This document shows, in pieces, positions 1 through 11,261 of a stretch of DNA of 64,000 nucleotides (within the stretch, counting starts at the first letter, position 1; each line of letters starts with the position of its first letter). Origin of the DNA: Dendrolimus kikuchii (Eukaryota; Arthropoda; Insecta; Lepidoptera; Lasiocampidae); assembly GCA_019925095.2 (NCBI GenBank), contig CM034401.1, positions 14,916,338-14,980,337 of the forward strand. Reading direction: 5' to 3'. A model generated the notes under the pieces. That model saw nothing but the letters and a program-made list of their open reading frames with translations. It made no database searches and was not told where the DNA came from. The position numbers and the translations under genes are program-made.

Positions 1-435
1 GTCTCGCCGAGGGATGTGTGTGACTCTTAATAGGCCGTATGCTCCAATGGCCTCTGAACGGAGGACACGGGAATGATCGGCTGTCAAACTACCCACTTAA
101 CCTAACCTGTGCCCCTAGCTCACATGCTTTTACTGGGCGCCACTGGAAATATACCAATAGGTACTGCTTCTGTGACGCCCTAACACTCGTGGACGAACCC
201 AGGGTGTCTGTGTGGGAGGCCAACAAGAGTGAGGGGGGGAAGTCCACGGGATCCACATTCCCCTCTCGTATTTCATCTCCCATATCCCATTCCTCCTGTT
301 TAATTCCTCTATCCCGTTCCAAAGGCTAGCAACGCGTTGGCTTCGTCGAAGGTGTTGCAAACATATATATACGCGACGGTAACTATTTTCCATTAGGTGG
401 GCTGCCTGCCTGTTTGGCAGCTTCGCATTAAAAAA
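1..435 (-). repeat. GC-rich interspersed repeat with 3' piece of the 300-bp family
   Basis: The stretch is clearly richer in GC than the AT-rich DNA after 440. Its right end (about 310-420) carries the end module seen in a dozen places in this window: a gtgttgcaaa block, then a cgacggtaac block, then a tttccattaggtgggc block and a cctgcctgtttg block. The left part (about 70-110) shares its aaactacccacttaacctaacct-like stretch with 13100-13130, just upstream of another copy. ORFs across it are not protein-like. I read it as one compound repeat entering from the left edge; its class is unknown. Confidence 0.55.
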
Positions 436-529
436 GTATTGAATTGTAAGAATAATAATTATTTGACTAAATGTACGCACTAGCACACAAAGAAAACGTA
501 ATTCAGGGCACAAGTAATATTAGTTAAAA

Positions 530-790
530 TCTTTAATATTATAAAATTCCAAAAACACCATGTCTGTACATTGAAGCTATTTAAAAAAAAATAACTGGAA
601 TACACTATATAAACTATGGAGAACGCTGTTTGTCTGTTTGTTCGGGATTCACGTAAAAACTACTGTGCCGATTTTGATGCGGTTTTCGCTGATCGATAGC
701 AACCTCTTAGACTTCAAATCTGCGCTACATTTCGTCCTGGGAATCACGCGGGGATTTTCCTGACAATGATCAAATTGTCAGACAACTTAA
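530..790 (+). repeat. Interspersed repeat (aaaactactg/ccgattttgatgcgg type)
   Basis: This copy shares with 11262-11540, 16625-17010 and 42478-42720 the same order of blocks: ataaaattc, a 'tgtctgta' block, 'actatataaac', 'gtctgtttgttcggg', 'cgtaaaaactactg', 'ccgattttgatgcggtttt' and a 'gggaat..cacggg' end. It has no coding potential. The class of the element is not known to me. Confidence 0.6.
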
Positions 791-1694
791 ACCACATCAT
801 AAGTTACATATTACGGTAGAAAATGTTTTGTATTAATTATCTAAGATATATCTATAATTTTATCCAAAAACTTATCATGTAAAAAAATAAGGTGTACATA
901 AGTTTGTACCAAACATAATTTCGCTTTTCTTCTGTCTATCGCTTACCAAATAAATGCTTGTATTTTTCTTTAAGTACCTTTCTTGCATTTTAAATTCATT
1001 ACACCACCCTTATACAGGAACATCTGCATACACTCGCATTCGTTGTTATGGCCGCTTGAGGTGACTCCTACACGGCACTACAACGTTAATTGTACTTTCA
1101 TTGTACCATCCAGAGATAGTTAGGCAGGAAATTAAAACTAAATTACACCCAGCAAGTCGTCATTAAATTGTTATATCTTAAGTACTTTTCCTCGCAGTTC
1201 CGTCCGCGTAAGTAAACATTATAATAATAAAAGAAGGTCCCCGCCTCCGTGCTTGCCTTAGCCAGCTGTCGCGGAGTAAAGAGCTAAGACTCAAGCTCCA
1301 GGGGCGTAAGTAATAAATGATCTAACGTCGGAAGTAGCTATTCTTATCCAAGAAATTTGCTTAAACTCGAAATTGTTTAAAAATTATAGTATAACAATAC
1401 ATGGCTCTTGTATCCCACGAAACCTAGCATGTTTAAGTCAAATAGACAAAGGCATATTCTAATATATTTACATATTATATCTGCGGTAGATGCAAAAAAA
1501 ACCATACATATTAAACATATAGGTACATCAGATCTTCTTCTTCTCTTCTTTACTATTCTATTCTATTCTATCAGATCTTCGTCTCAGCCTGGCACTGTAC
1601 TAATTATATCGTTATTAAGACCGATAACGGTTCGATGAAAATAATTTAGAAGAATATTTTTTTAGTTTTTGTGTGGCGTTAAAAATTTAATTAC
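791..1694. other. AT-rich stretch without recognised gene
   Basis: I see no convincing ORF or RNA gene. There is a short ttctattcta direct repeat near 1553-1570. A 76-codon ORF at 1408-1638 is low-complexity and not protein-like. Confidence 0.5.
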
Positions 1695-2153
1695 TGTTAC
1701 GAGTTGCAGGACTCGAATTAAAATGCCGTTAGAATTACTATAGAATTTATTAGAACTATACAAACACGTATAACACAGGTACAAATATAACTGAACACAA
1801 CGAGTGCAAACGTAATGCACGATTCAATAACACGCGCAAAGTCCGTCACTAACGTCTTGCTTTACTGCCTCTGCCTCACTGCCTCACCCCTCCGTTGAGG
1901 CATTGCTTTTATACTATACAAATACAATATGTCTCTTTGACCACGACGACTGAATTTCTAAGAATCACACCTGGCTAATGACTACCAGAAAGTTTACAAT
2001 ACACAATGGGCTGTTTTTCCAATCACAAATTTTAAACACAAAATAAACAAAAGAAGACGGTCATAAAAGAGTTTCACAATGTTATTAGCTCAAACGCCGA
2101 TGGGTAATAAATACGCTTTGTTTATAGATATGCAGGTGGCGCAAATTGTAACA
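1695..2153 (-). repeat. Solo LTR, family shared by four copies
   Basis: Read on the minus strand it begins TGTTACaatttgc and ends gagttgcaactcg-like sequence closing in GTAACA, i.e. an LTR with TGTTAC/GTAACA inverted termini. It is 459 bp, matching the copies at 3135-3564, 10262-10719 and 16185-16624. On the minus strand it carries a TATA-like atagtataaaagcaatgcc block and, 3', a tctaataaattct polyadenylation signal. Flanks are ttac (left) and ttaa (right), a near-match to a 4-bp target duplication. No gag-pol sequence adjoins it, so it is a solo LTR. It probably comes from a Ty3/gypsy-type element; that assignment is inference from TSD length. Confidence 0.75.
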
Positions 2154-2202
2154 TTAATATTGTAACTTAATCCATACTAATATACAATAATAATATATAT
2201 CA

Positions 2203-2515
2203 TCCGTGCAGGAACGAAGAAAGAGTACAATTTCTTGAGGCTAGGCGGCCTGTCGTAAGAGGCGACAAAACAACCCATAGCCAGGTGGTAGGGTATTTAC
2301 CCGACCGGATGGCTACCACCCCTGGTCTAGAGTATGCCGCCATAATAACTTTGTGGTGTGTTTCGGCATTAGTGACCAGGTTCCAGTCTCCCTTAAGAGA
2401 GCAGCAGTGTATTTGTAGCACCTTTGGTGTTGCAAATGTCCATAGGCGATGGTAACCGCTTTCCATCAAGTGGGCCGTCTGCCTGTCTGTTGAACTCCTG
2501 CAATAAAAAAATAAA
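2203..2515 (-). repeat. 300-bp GC-rich interspersed repeat (family A)
   Basis: A copy of the most abundant repeat of the window. In + orientation it starts atccgtgcaggaacg and ends ctgcaataaaaaa. In between it has the modules ggcggcctgtcgtaagagg, tagggtatttacccga, accacccctggtctagag, ggtaaccgctttccatcaag and tgcctgtctgttgaa. The ORF inside recurs in other copies because the repeat recurs; it is not a gene. I see no RNA polymerase III A/B boxes and no terminal inverted repeats. Confidence 0.75.
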
Positions 2516-2535
2516 ATATAAATACGAAAATAAAT

Positions 2536-2811
2536 TTGTTTAATACTTTTTCACGGTTCAACGCATACCGACAAGGAGATAAATTATATTATATTCGAGA
2601 AGGACAAAGGCTGGAAGGCTACCTTTGTTTCGAGAAACATTCTATAAGAGTATACAATTTAATAGAGGAAAGAGATTTGTATAAGCTACCCTTAATGCCT
2701 CAAGCTAAGGATATGAAAATTCATATTAGGCTTTGGATATGTAACTATAAATTTTATTTGTTCCTAAAAATTGGAAATCGCGGTAAATGGCACTCTTCTA
2801 TGTTTCAATAA
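2536..2811 (+). other. Unrecognised open reading frame, doubtful
   Basis: An open frame of about 91 codons starts at TTG rather than ATG (first internal ATG is late, near 2695). Amino-acid composition is protein-like, with charged and aromatic residues mixed (for example KLYYIREGQRLEGYLCFEKH), and there is no low complexity. I recognise no domain. It follows directly on a family A repeat copy and is not matched by another copy in the window. It could be a decayed exon, part of an unseen transposon, or chance. The rest of the stretch to 3134 holds nothing I recognise. Confidence 0.2.
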
Positions 2812-3134
2812 TTGCAACGAGTTATCTCGGAGATATATTTCCTAGTACTTATTACTAAATTTAAATAAGAAACGAACAAGGACCGCCTCGATCTGGCTGC
2901 GGCTTCCGAATAGTCGTAAAAATAATTTAATACTACCGTCTGTGTCATTAGTGCAGCGTCGGTACTGCATACGCCATCTGCCGGCGTCATTCGGATAATG
3001 AATGTTTAGTGTTTTAGATATTATATTTTCTATCGATACGGTATGAATTTATGATACACATACAAACATAATTATATGGTATGTCCCATTGCATATTTTC
3101 GACGCAAGTTGAAGATATAATGTCAAAAACATAC

Positions 3135-3564
3135 TGTTACGAGTTGCAGGACTCGAATTAAAATGCCGTTGGAATTATTAAAGTGTTTATTAGAACTATA
3201 CAAACACGTATAACACAGGTACAAATATAACAACACGCGCAAAGTCCGTCGCTAAATAAATTACCGAATGTACACACGTCTTGCTTCTCTTGTGGTTATC
3301 GCTCGACTGCCTCATCTCTCAGTTGGGGCATTGCTTTATACTGTATCGATGCAATATGTCTGCCGGACCGCGTGACCGAATTTCTTAGAATCAGCTTGTA
3401 TTTTAAATCCGAGATACCTGGCAGTGATCACAATGCAACAATAAGCCGTAAAAGATTACAATACACAATGGGTTGTTTTTTTTAATCACAAATATTAAAT
3501 ACAAAGTCCAAATGCCGAAAGGTAATAAAATGCACGTGCGAATTTGTCTTTGTCGGTCGTAACA
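3135..3564 (-). repeat. Solo LTR with 4-bp target duplication ATAC
   Basis: About 430 bp, same family and orientation as 1695-2153. Plus-strand left end is tgttacgagttgcaggactc; right end is tcggtcgtaaca. The flanking tetranucleotides are atac at 3131-3134 and atac at 3565-3568, a perfect duplication. This fits LTR-LTR recombination that removed the internal region. It carries the conserved tctaataaacact signal and TATA-like sequence on the minus strand. Confidence 0.85.
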
Positions 3565-3866
3565 ATACTGTTTCAAAAGAAAGAAATTGACTAAACCAAA
3601 TTTAAGTTTTTTAATTATATTTTGAATCCTTGCGTGATTAGATGAATTATTATCATTGAATAATGTAGAAACAGATGTTTCTATATTATTTAGCGCAAAA
3701 TTATTTTCGGCGTTTCTAGGGATGGCGCAATCCTAACATTTATTAACATTATAAACAAATATATATATAAAAACATGTATAAAGCTATATAATAAACACC
3801 GTAAAATTCTGTCTAAAATTTAACAAGTACAATATTTTCATAAAGAAATAAGATGTTATGTATTAT

Positions 3867-3870
<4 letters not shown>

Positions 3871-3926
<56 letters not shown>
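3871..3926. repeat. (TA)n microsatellite
   Basis: A pure alternating AT run of about 56 bp in otherwise AT-rich DNA. Confidence 0.95.
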
Positions 3927-3929
<3 letters not shown>

Positions 3930-4099
3930 TATACACTTAATTAAAAATACTGACAACTGTATACAGGTATATTATTGTGGCATGAAGCACATTATTATAC
4001 ACAGTGAGCAATAGACAATATATTCGACCGACGATTCATAATCTTCTTTAATTCTTGACAGTATTATTATCTACTCTTTACTTTTATATTCATGATATA

Positions 4100-4400
4100 C
4101 ATATTAATCATCATCATACTGACAACGGCCACGAAGACGTCAACCGGCACAATTATGGAACGTTAGGAAGAGGTTACATATTTGTGTACTTTGGGATTGA
4201 ACCATTGGGCTCGTAGACTCCATAAGCCATAAGCAAAGAGTTTCTTTAAAGACATTTGTAAGAAACTCTTTGATACTACCCTTCATCAGAAAGCTAGTTC
4301 GTATTTCGCCCAGCTAATAAGCGTTGCCGTACATGGTGATAATGCAGCCAGTCTTCTAGGACGCTTGCCGTTAGCAACGAACTGCTACATAATCTATAAC
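4100..4400 (+). pseudogene. Possible decayed non-LTR retrotransposon C-terminal fragment
   Basis: One frame around 4285-4375 reads like the tail of a retrotransposon ORF that I know from lepidopteran genomes (a pattern LKQRISIAVQRGNAAS..G.L); here it appears as ..QLISVAVHGDNAASLLGRLP with stops before it. The same pattern occurs at about 35525-35625 in the same orientation. It is short and decayed, so the call is weak. The sequence between 3927 and 4100 is AT-rich with nothing recognised. Confidence 0.3.
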
Positions 4401-4915
4401 TTTAGATGCATTTCTACTTAGACTATGTTGTATTGATGTATTGTAATATCATTAGTGTATAATATTTCTTCATTATACATTTATAAAACTTTAATTCCAT
4501 TAATAAAAGTAACACACATATTTAAAATTACAGGATATTTACCTTGACCTTCAAAACGCCCTTCATCATTCAAACCATTAGGATTTCATCAGATAAGTGA
4601 ACGAGTATAAACACAGAACATCAGTCACGTCTGTTACGCTTTGTCTGCAATATTGCTGGTCACGACGCTGTCATTAATATAGTCTTAAGCGTCAATTACC
4701 ACCGAAGCTCACTGAGACTCGCAGTGAGTGAGAATATTGCTGGATTCTCTAAAGTAGGGGATAAAAAGGCTTAGCGTTAGCTTTTAGATGGGAATAGTAA
4801 AAATAATGAGATTAGCACTCTCACGTGTAATTCTGCCTTTTCATCTTAAGCGAGTTTTTCAAGTTATCACTTTATTTGATTCTATTTTCTGTTTATTACT
4901 TTAATAGTATAGTAA

Positions 4916-5260
4916 TTAAATACTCTGATTCTCAGCATTTCATGGACAGCTCACCGAACAAATGCTTCCATACTGAAAGAGCTCGAGATTGGAGATCACC
5001 GGAGGCTATCAGCAGTATGTCGATAAGGTGTACTGAAGTACTTTGGCCACGTAGCCCGAAAGAACCCAGGTAATATGGAAAGACTTGTTGTCACTCAGAA
5101 AGTTGAAGGCAAGAGACCTCGCGGTAGATCTCCAAATAGGTGGATTGACCAAATCGCTGACCAGCTGGACACTTCTATAAACTCGGCCTACCACTGGAAC
5201 CGATCTCGGTGGAAGAGAGCAATAGTTCATTGTCATCAAAGTCACGAGCCTCAGCAGTGA
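4916..5260 (+). pseudogene. Non-LTR retrotransposon reverse transcriptase C-terminal remnant
   Basis: A single reading frame from about 4916 to the TGA after 5257 encodes a domain typical of the C-terminal end of non-LTR retrotransposon ORF2: ILSISWTAHRTNASILKEL, then VLKYFGHVARK, then GKRPRGRSPNRWIDQI, ending SHEPQQ. It is interrupted by one in-frame TAA between VCR and GVLKYFGH (about 5026-5028). The catalytic YxDD part is missing, so it is a 5'-truncated dead copy. The organisation (..ISW..HRTN.., FGHV.R, RPRGRS..RW.DQI) is shared by several non-LTR clades; I do not assign a clade. There is no preserved 3' tail that I can see. Confidence 0.75.
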
Positions 5261-5489
5261 GGGAACGACTTAGAAGAATTAAATACGCTTGGTATATCTT
5301 TCCAAATTACTTCGCGTACGTAGAATTTAGACTCCAGACACTCTTTTAAAATACATTTTTTTATCGTGTTGCTAGAAGAATATAGGCAAGCTTTTACCTC
5401 GTCTCCGAAAAGACACAATGTTTATATTCGTATCTCGTTTCTAAATCACATACGCAGGAAATACATTAAATTTTTTTACAATACATTCG

Positions 5490-5640
5490 GGTTGTCTGGA
5501 AGAGATCACTTTGTAGCGATAAGACCGCCCATTGTGCGCATTTGACATATTTTTAGGCTATAAGTTTTATGTTGGTGTACAAAAAAGAGTTATCTGTCTA
5601 TCTATTACATTCAAGGACAAAATAAAATAATCTTACAAAC
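5490..5640 (+). repeat. Interspersed repeat with gttgtctggaagagatc motif (family E)
   Basis: It contains gttgtctggaagagatcact, a tagcgataagaccgcccattg block and then gtgtacaaaaaagagttatc followed by a (tatc)n-like end. The same order appears at 8622-8700, 31888-32010, 34205-34320, 59410-59530 and 61700-61830. This is a well-known type of lepidopteran repeat resembling a retroposon 3' end. It is non-coding. Confidence 0.65.
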
Positions 5641-6699
5641 AGTATTAAATTTTTAGTAAAAAAGCAATCCTCATAAAATTGTCAAGGCTATCTGTCCTTT
5701 TGTCGTTGTATGTACCTACCTATATCATACTCATATATACATATCTCATACTTGTATAATATGTATCTGTATATATATAACAGTTATAATTTTTTTTTGT
5801 TTTTCTTCAATTATATCATACATATAGTATATACTTATCATCTTAAAATCTATTTATAAAGACACCTCATTAGTATATTATGTTTATATAATTGTTATTA
5901 CAATGGAGCTTACAGTAAATCCTTTGAAGCGGTCTTGTTTCTGGTCAAAAATATTGTAAAATACGGAAGTATCCCATAATTGGCGTAATTAATATTGTAT
6001 AAAGTTTATTGTTCAACTTAATCATTAGGCTGTTGAATATGTAATAAAATAAAATAATTTTTCAGAAAGTGCTAAGTTAATTTGCTAGAAATTTGATTAT
6101 ACCTTTTGTATATGCTGTTGCGCTCTATTTTCTTTTTCAGTTACTAGTCTAACTTTATAATAACCAGACATTGAACATATAAACCCGTAGCAAATAGTAG
6201 ACATTAAGTACATGTTTTAAGTTAAATTTCTTATCGTTACGGGAGCGCTGGAGAGCTTTCAAAAGTGAATAAATAAGACTTTATCGGTGTACGGTGGCAC
6301 CCTGATGTGTCGCATACATGTCTCAAGGCTATAAAGATATCTTTTGTTTAGATAAATTACTAAATATACCTTCTCTACCAGCTGAAATAAGGTATGCTTC
6401 ATATTTTCCAGTGATTTAGTACAAGGGTTAAAAATAAGGTATTAAGTTGGAATAAAATATTACCAGTGTTTTTAAGATTTAAACAGTCTTAAAAGAAATC
6501 ATCTCCATGTTCTTCTATGTTCTAGAAAATTTGAGAGCCGCTGTGGCCATAGAAATAGACGTAGATCCAGCGGCCTCACATACCAATTACTGTCGGGTTA
6601 TAGCCCGATGAATGAAAGCTGGGATATAGAGCTGAAAACCAAAAGCCCCGACCTGCCTTAATCTAACTAGAGAAAGCAAGGAAGATACTTGTGTTAGAA
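5641..6699. other. AT-rich stretch without recognised gene
   Basis: Short ATATAC-rich runs lie at 5740-5840. I see no credible ORF, RNA gene or repeat shared with the rest of the window. Confidence 0.5.
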
Positions 6700-7370
6700 A
6701 ATGCAAATTTTAATATTGCTGTTTGTTTGTGTGTTAGAGCACCACGTGAAAACTACTGAATAGATTTAAATAAAACTCGACCAGAGCCGGCTTATATCGT
6801 GGATATTAGTGTACTTTTTATAACGACAAAAATTACGTTGTTTCTGTGCGATAGCCGAATATTGTTGTGAAGTAGATGTATCACGATATTCGACTGCTAT
6901 CTGGTTTTCGGCCTATTCGGTGCCGAATACCGAATAGTAAGTACCAAGTCGTGAAAAACGTACATGTTTCTCACAAATATATAATTATATGTCAGTCACA
7001 AATTATTGATAGTTAAACTACGTTTTAACAGGGCTAAATATGAATTTAAATAATATTTTATTAGAATTTTACGTTGCGGCCAGTTTTTAAAATATCATAA
7101 TCATATTTGATTCTGATAATGATTAAAAACGTTGTTACGCGCGAATACACACATCTTACGCTGAACATTCGGCAGCCAAATATTCGGCGCTTCGGCTCAG
7201 AGGATGACCGAATATTTGGTAAAACACTATTCATGACTTTTCTACTTTAAAAATGACGCTGCCGTCGTGTTTTATGGTGCCACCGTTGTAATTCACTAAT
7301 AGTGATAATGTGAACGAAATTTCTGTGGCATAGCTAGTAGATAGCTCCAAAAAACTTTTCCATTCGAAAA
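6700..7370 (+). repeat. Interspersed repeat interrupted by a CGAATA-rich insertion
   Basis: The outer parts match 45030-45300: gtgttagagcaccacgtgaaaactactgaat at the left, and a gtgttttatggtgccaccgttg block at the right, corresponding to gcgttttattctgatgccaccg there. The middle (about 6858-7235) has no counterpart in the second copy. It is rich in cgaatattcgg-like words (ttcggtgccgaataccgaat; ccgaatatttggt). I read it as one repeat with a second element nested in it. Exact junctions are not resolved. Confidence 0.5.
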
Positions 7371-8621
7371 GGGCATTGTCTAAAAATATACAAAAATCTC
7401 TTTATCGGAGCACACTAAAGTGTGTTCGTAATTACTAAAGTATCAAGTTTACGGACAGCTGACAGTTCCACCTGCGGCTATGAAGGTGACGCAAGGAAGG
7501 GTTCGTGACTCCCTGTTGTTAAAAATAGTACAGTGTCATTATGATTAATTAAATAAGGCCAATGTTTTAAAACAATAATTATACTCATGCGCTAATTGAC
7601 ACTTAAAAGATAATTATTCAAACGCACGGCGTAAAGGAGAGAGTAGCCTGATCGTTTTTATTATCTTACAAAACATAGCCTCATAGGTTTTATACGGATA
7701 TACTGCGTTATAACCTTTCGAGCTTTACGTAGATCCTGTTCAAAGTTAAAAATTATAAAAAAAATCATACTTATGCCTCTTTTACATCATATCCACCTTC
7801 ACGGTAGAAAGCATGAAAGTTGCGAAGAAAGTGGGCAGCGCGAGTATCAAATTTTCAAATAAATTACGGTTATGTGAAGCTTTTTGACTTAGCTCAATGA
7901 AAGTTAAACGGGGGCGGCATATGCTTTTCTCTACTTTGGCAATCTTCTCTAGTTCTGGTCGTGGTAGAGTTTGTGGTATGAGCGGATGCTGCTCGTAGTT
8001 TTGAGGTGGTTGTAATATTAAAACTACATTGTCACAATGTGATTGATGTCTTTATTATTACGTTCAACAAAATTAAAGCCTTATATACTACATTTATGAC
8101 ACGTGTGCAAATACTTAATTATTGTGCGATCGCCCCTTTTACAATGAACAATATAAATGCTTACATACTACAAGTTATTTATTTGATTTTACATATTTTT
8201 GGGATAAGGTTCTTTATTTTTTATTTCTATCTTCGCATAATCGGTATTGCCCACGTTTTCAAGAATGTAACGCGGATTTTCTGTGAACATTCCTTTCTAT
8301 TGTGAAATCTATAGATTCAACCATAAGGCGGAGGTGCAAAGGGCAACTAGGAACAAGTATCTAAATGTTATAATTAGACCCATAATTTCTTAAGATAACA
8401 AAACTCGCGGCTCACGTTGTTTGAACACGATTTAATTAAAACAAGTTACATAAAACGACAGGTTGGAATACACGTAGCATAATAGATCCTATCTATACTA
8501 ATATAATTTGATTAAAGCGTTTATTATACACCTGATAGGCAGATAACTTTTTATTACTTCTAGAGCTTAGTTATATTGCAAAATCCACATGTCTCAAAAA
8601 CTTTTCTAATTCATCCTAAGG
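7371..8621. other. AT-rich stretch without recognised gene
   Basis: A 99-codon ORF at 8006-8305 is hydrophobic and AT-driven, with no recognisable domain. I take it as chance. Confidence 0.45.
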
Positions 8622-8700
8622 TTGTCTGGTAGAAATTACTTTTAGTGATAAGACCGCCTATTGTTCTCTGTTGTATTCTGTTCTAATATACACCAAAGCA
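8622..8700 (+). repeat. Family E repeat, short copy
   Basis: Carries aggttgtctggtagaaatta then gataagaccgcctattg, the same blocks as at 5490-5640. Confidence 0.6.
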
Positions 8701-9228
8701 CAGACAAACAAAACTAATGATTGTCAAACTTATTATCTAAATCAGGGTGATAATTAAGAGAGTAAAACTTTAGTAGCTATGTTTAGCATGTCTATCCTCA
8801 GTACCTGATCCCTAAATCAGTGTTCTGTAATAAGAGTTTAATCTGAACAGTTTGTATGAACCTATGCAAGTTTAGAATGGCTAATTAAACAAACTAGCAG
8901 TACGATTTGAAAAACTCAATTTTGCTTTAACGAGTTCGTTCATTGAGAATTATTATCAGTTTATTTATTTGATGTTCTGTTTGAGGTGCTTTCAACTAAT
9001 GAAAATATTGCAAACCATACGCTACGTCTCGGGTCAAGTCTACTCTAAGAAGTAGCTCTATTTTCTTACTTAAAAACTTAATTGGGGTTTCCTATATATA
9101 TATATTTTATATATTAACGTCAGTGATAAATTATCTAAGTGATGGTAAAAACTGTTCAAAAACCCGTTGCGTGGTTTCAGGAGTTAGCGGATATACAGAT
9201 AGACAGACGCGGAAAGAGGTTTTGTTTT
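8701..9228. other. No recognised feature
   Basis: AT-rich, with a short (ta)n run near 9095. Nothing protein-like. Confidence 0.5.
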
Positions 9229-9427
9229 ATCTACACTAATATTATAAAGAGGTAAATCTTGTGACGTTGTAGTGGGTAATCTCTGGATCTACTAAACCGA
9301 TTTTAAAAATTCTTCTACTGTTCGAAAGCTACGTTAACAGGGAGTGTCATAGGCTATATAACATGACGCTATATACCACGGGAGCGGGACAGAGCTCGGG
9401 TGAAACCGCACCGGGCTGCTAGTGCTA
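9229..9427 (+). repeat. Interspersed repeat (ctacactaatattataaagagg type)
   Basis: A near-complementary copy lies at 14285-14487 in the opposite orientation. Shared blocks are cactaatattataa, gtgacgttgtagtgggtaat, ctctggatctactaaaccga, gggagtgtcataggctatat, aacatgacgctatataccac and gggacagagc. It is the lepidopteran repeat type whose text ends in a ggctgctagt-like sequence. Non-coding. Confidence 0.7.
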
Positions 9428-9559
9428 TATAAAAATAAACAAGATAAGTATCCAACATAAAATTTGATTGTATCTTAAAAGAACGTCTTTTACCTAAAAC
9501 GTTGACTTGAATTCAATTAAACTCAGTTTTAACTATAGTCTCAAAAATATAATATCCGT

Positions 9560-9652
9560 AATAAAACTAAGTTTTAGCGGTTTTAAGCGTGATATTTTAT
9601 ATGATTTTTATTCCGATATTTCAGCCAATTTACAGCCATGACCACGGAAGTT
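9560..9652 (+). repeat. Fold-back family B, single decayed arm
   Basis: taataaaactaagttttagcgg, then taagcgtgatattttat, then ttccgatatttcagcca and catgaccacgg: a diverged version of the arm seen perfectly at 30634-30732. Only one arm is visible here. Confidence 0.55.
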
Positions 9653-9769
9653 ATTACGTGTGTTAGTCGCGAAAATTTAAGAAAATCAGCAGTAAACATT
9701 ATTTTCGAAAATTGTAAGTAAGCAGCAGGTGAAGGTGAAACCACGCTACACAGCTAGTTTTATACTCAC

Positions 9770-10261
9770 CTAAACAATATTGTCCTTAAAAAATAATAAT
9801 CCTCAAGAAATTCGAGATAAAGGTATCAAATTAATTTTTAACAAAGCAAGCTCAAATATAGCCTCGCATTTTTCTTTTGTGGCCCATAACAATGAAAATT
9901 CGTTTGGAAATTCGACTATAACGCTCTAAGCTACGGCGGGGAAAAGCATAATGATTTATTTATGTCAATGGGCTATATTCTGAAGCGGTGTTTTCCTTAG
10001 CAAATTGGTTATTGTTCAATGTAAAGTTCTTTTATTACGGAATTGTTAGTAAAAGGAGAGGTAGGCAGTTTTTTTTTTCAATTACATCACCCTATTACCG
10101 ATTATAAAGGAGGAATTTACAGGGTAATCTTGAACTTTTTATGCAAACAGTCGTTTCCGTTTTTAGAGGAAGGTTTTAAATGTCTATTGTTGCTATGGTA
10201 CTTTTTAAACTAGCACATAGCCATATGTTACATAATGCTACGTCCACATTTACGAATATAT
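9770..10261. other. No recognised feature
   Basis: AT-rich. A short ORF overlaps into the solo LTR at 10262 and is not a gene. Confidence 0.5.
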
Positions 10262-10719
10262 TGTTACGACCTAGGTGCCGACAAAGACAAATTCACACCT
10301 GCAGCCCTGGAGAAACACATTTTATTACTTTTTCCCCGCATTTGGACTTCTTTTGTTTACTTTGTGTTTAAAATTTGTGATTTATTCATTAGCATTAGTA
10401 TTAGGCAGTCATTAGCCAGATGTGATTCTAGGAAATTCGGTCCACGCGGCTGAGCAGACATATTGCATCCATGCAGTATAAAGCAATGCCTCGATTGATG
10501 GACGAGACAGTCGAGCGATAATCACAAGCGAAGCAAGATGTGAGTACATTCGGTAACCTGTTTAGTGACGGTCTTTGCGCGTGTTATTGAATTGTGCATT
10601 ACGTTGGGACTGGTTGTGTTCCCTTATATTTGTACCTGTGTTATACGTGTGTGTATAGTTCTAATAAAGTCTATTATAATTCCAACGGCATTTTAATTCG
10701 AGTCCTGCAACTTGTAACA
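10262..10719 (+). repeat. Solo LTR, plus orientation
   Basis: A 458-bp copy of the same LTR family as 1695-2153. It starts tgttacgacctaggtgccga and ends ctgcaacttgtaaca. It has cagtataaagcaatgcc (TATA-like) near 10470 and ttctaataaagtctat (polyadenylation signal) near 10660. The flanking tetranucleotides are atat and ataa, a near-duplication. No internal retroviral-type genes follow. Confidence 0.8.
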
Positions 10720-10869
10720 ATAATTTTACAACAAACAAAATCAACGATCTGTAGCAATTAGTTAGAATCAAATCTAAAATTCTATGTTCATGTAAAAGAG
10801 CCGACTTAAAATACCTTAATTTTATCTTACATTTAAAATATCGTGTTAAAACAATTTTATTGTCTATAT

Positions 10870-11068
10870 AATAATAATCGGTAGCCAAACATACAAATTG
10901 TAAATCCCCAAGCTAAGCAAGTTACGCTTGTGATATGGATGATATATAACGGACCACTCTGGGGCCGATCCCAAGCATTTACCATGCCGGGAATCAAACC
11001 CGGAGCCTTTGCGTTTCAACGAGTTCGGCCGGCTATGACTTAGCTCGCTCAACCACAGAAGCCATATA
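10870..11068 (-). repeat. tRNA-related SINE (family S1)
   Basis: Read on the minus strand it has gcttctgtggttgagcgagc (A-box-like TGGTTGAGCG) near 11050-11066 and a B box ggtttgattccc near 10990-11003. These are followed by ggtaaatgcttgggatcggc, ccagagtggtccgtt, atcacaagcgtaacttgctt and an AT-rich end. These are the internal RNA polymerase III promoter and body of the SINE seen best at 41402-41645 and 53518-53760. It is not a functional tRNA gene because it lacks a cloverleaf. Confidence 0.8.
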
Positions 11069-11099
11069 AGCAAAAATTGTTGGCATCCTAAATTATATG

Positions 11100-11235
11100 A
11101 CAGCTGCACATCGAGATAACCGATGTGTCAAACCTGCCAAGCCGCCTTGGACAATCATGGCGGGTATACTGTCCGTTCCCTATAATAGGAGGCCCGAGAC
11201 CAGCAGTGGGACATTTATGCAATGATATTATTTAT
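11100..11235 (+). repeat. 3' half of SINE family S2
   Basis: Blocks gctgcacatcgagataaccg, caaacctgccaagccgcctt, ggacaatcatggcggg, taataggaggcccgag and accagcagtgggacattta, followed by an (att)-rich tail. The complete version with a tRNA-like head is at 32380-32690. The ending agcagtggga.. is a familiar lepidopteran SINE end. Confidence 0.75.
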
Positions 11236-11261
11236 TAACATATATTTATAGGACATGTCAT

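Noticed and set aside
10985..11066. tRNA gene
   Set aside because: A and B boxes are present, but the sequence continues as the SINE S1 body and cannot form the stems of a tRNA; the same holds for 32380-32460, 37080-37175 and 41402-41475.
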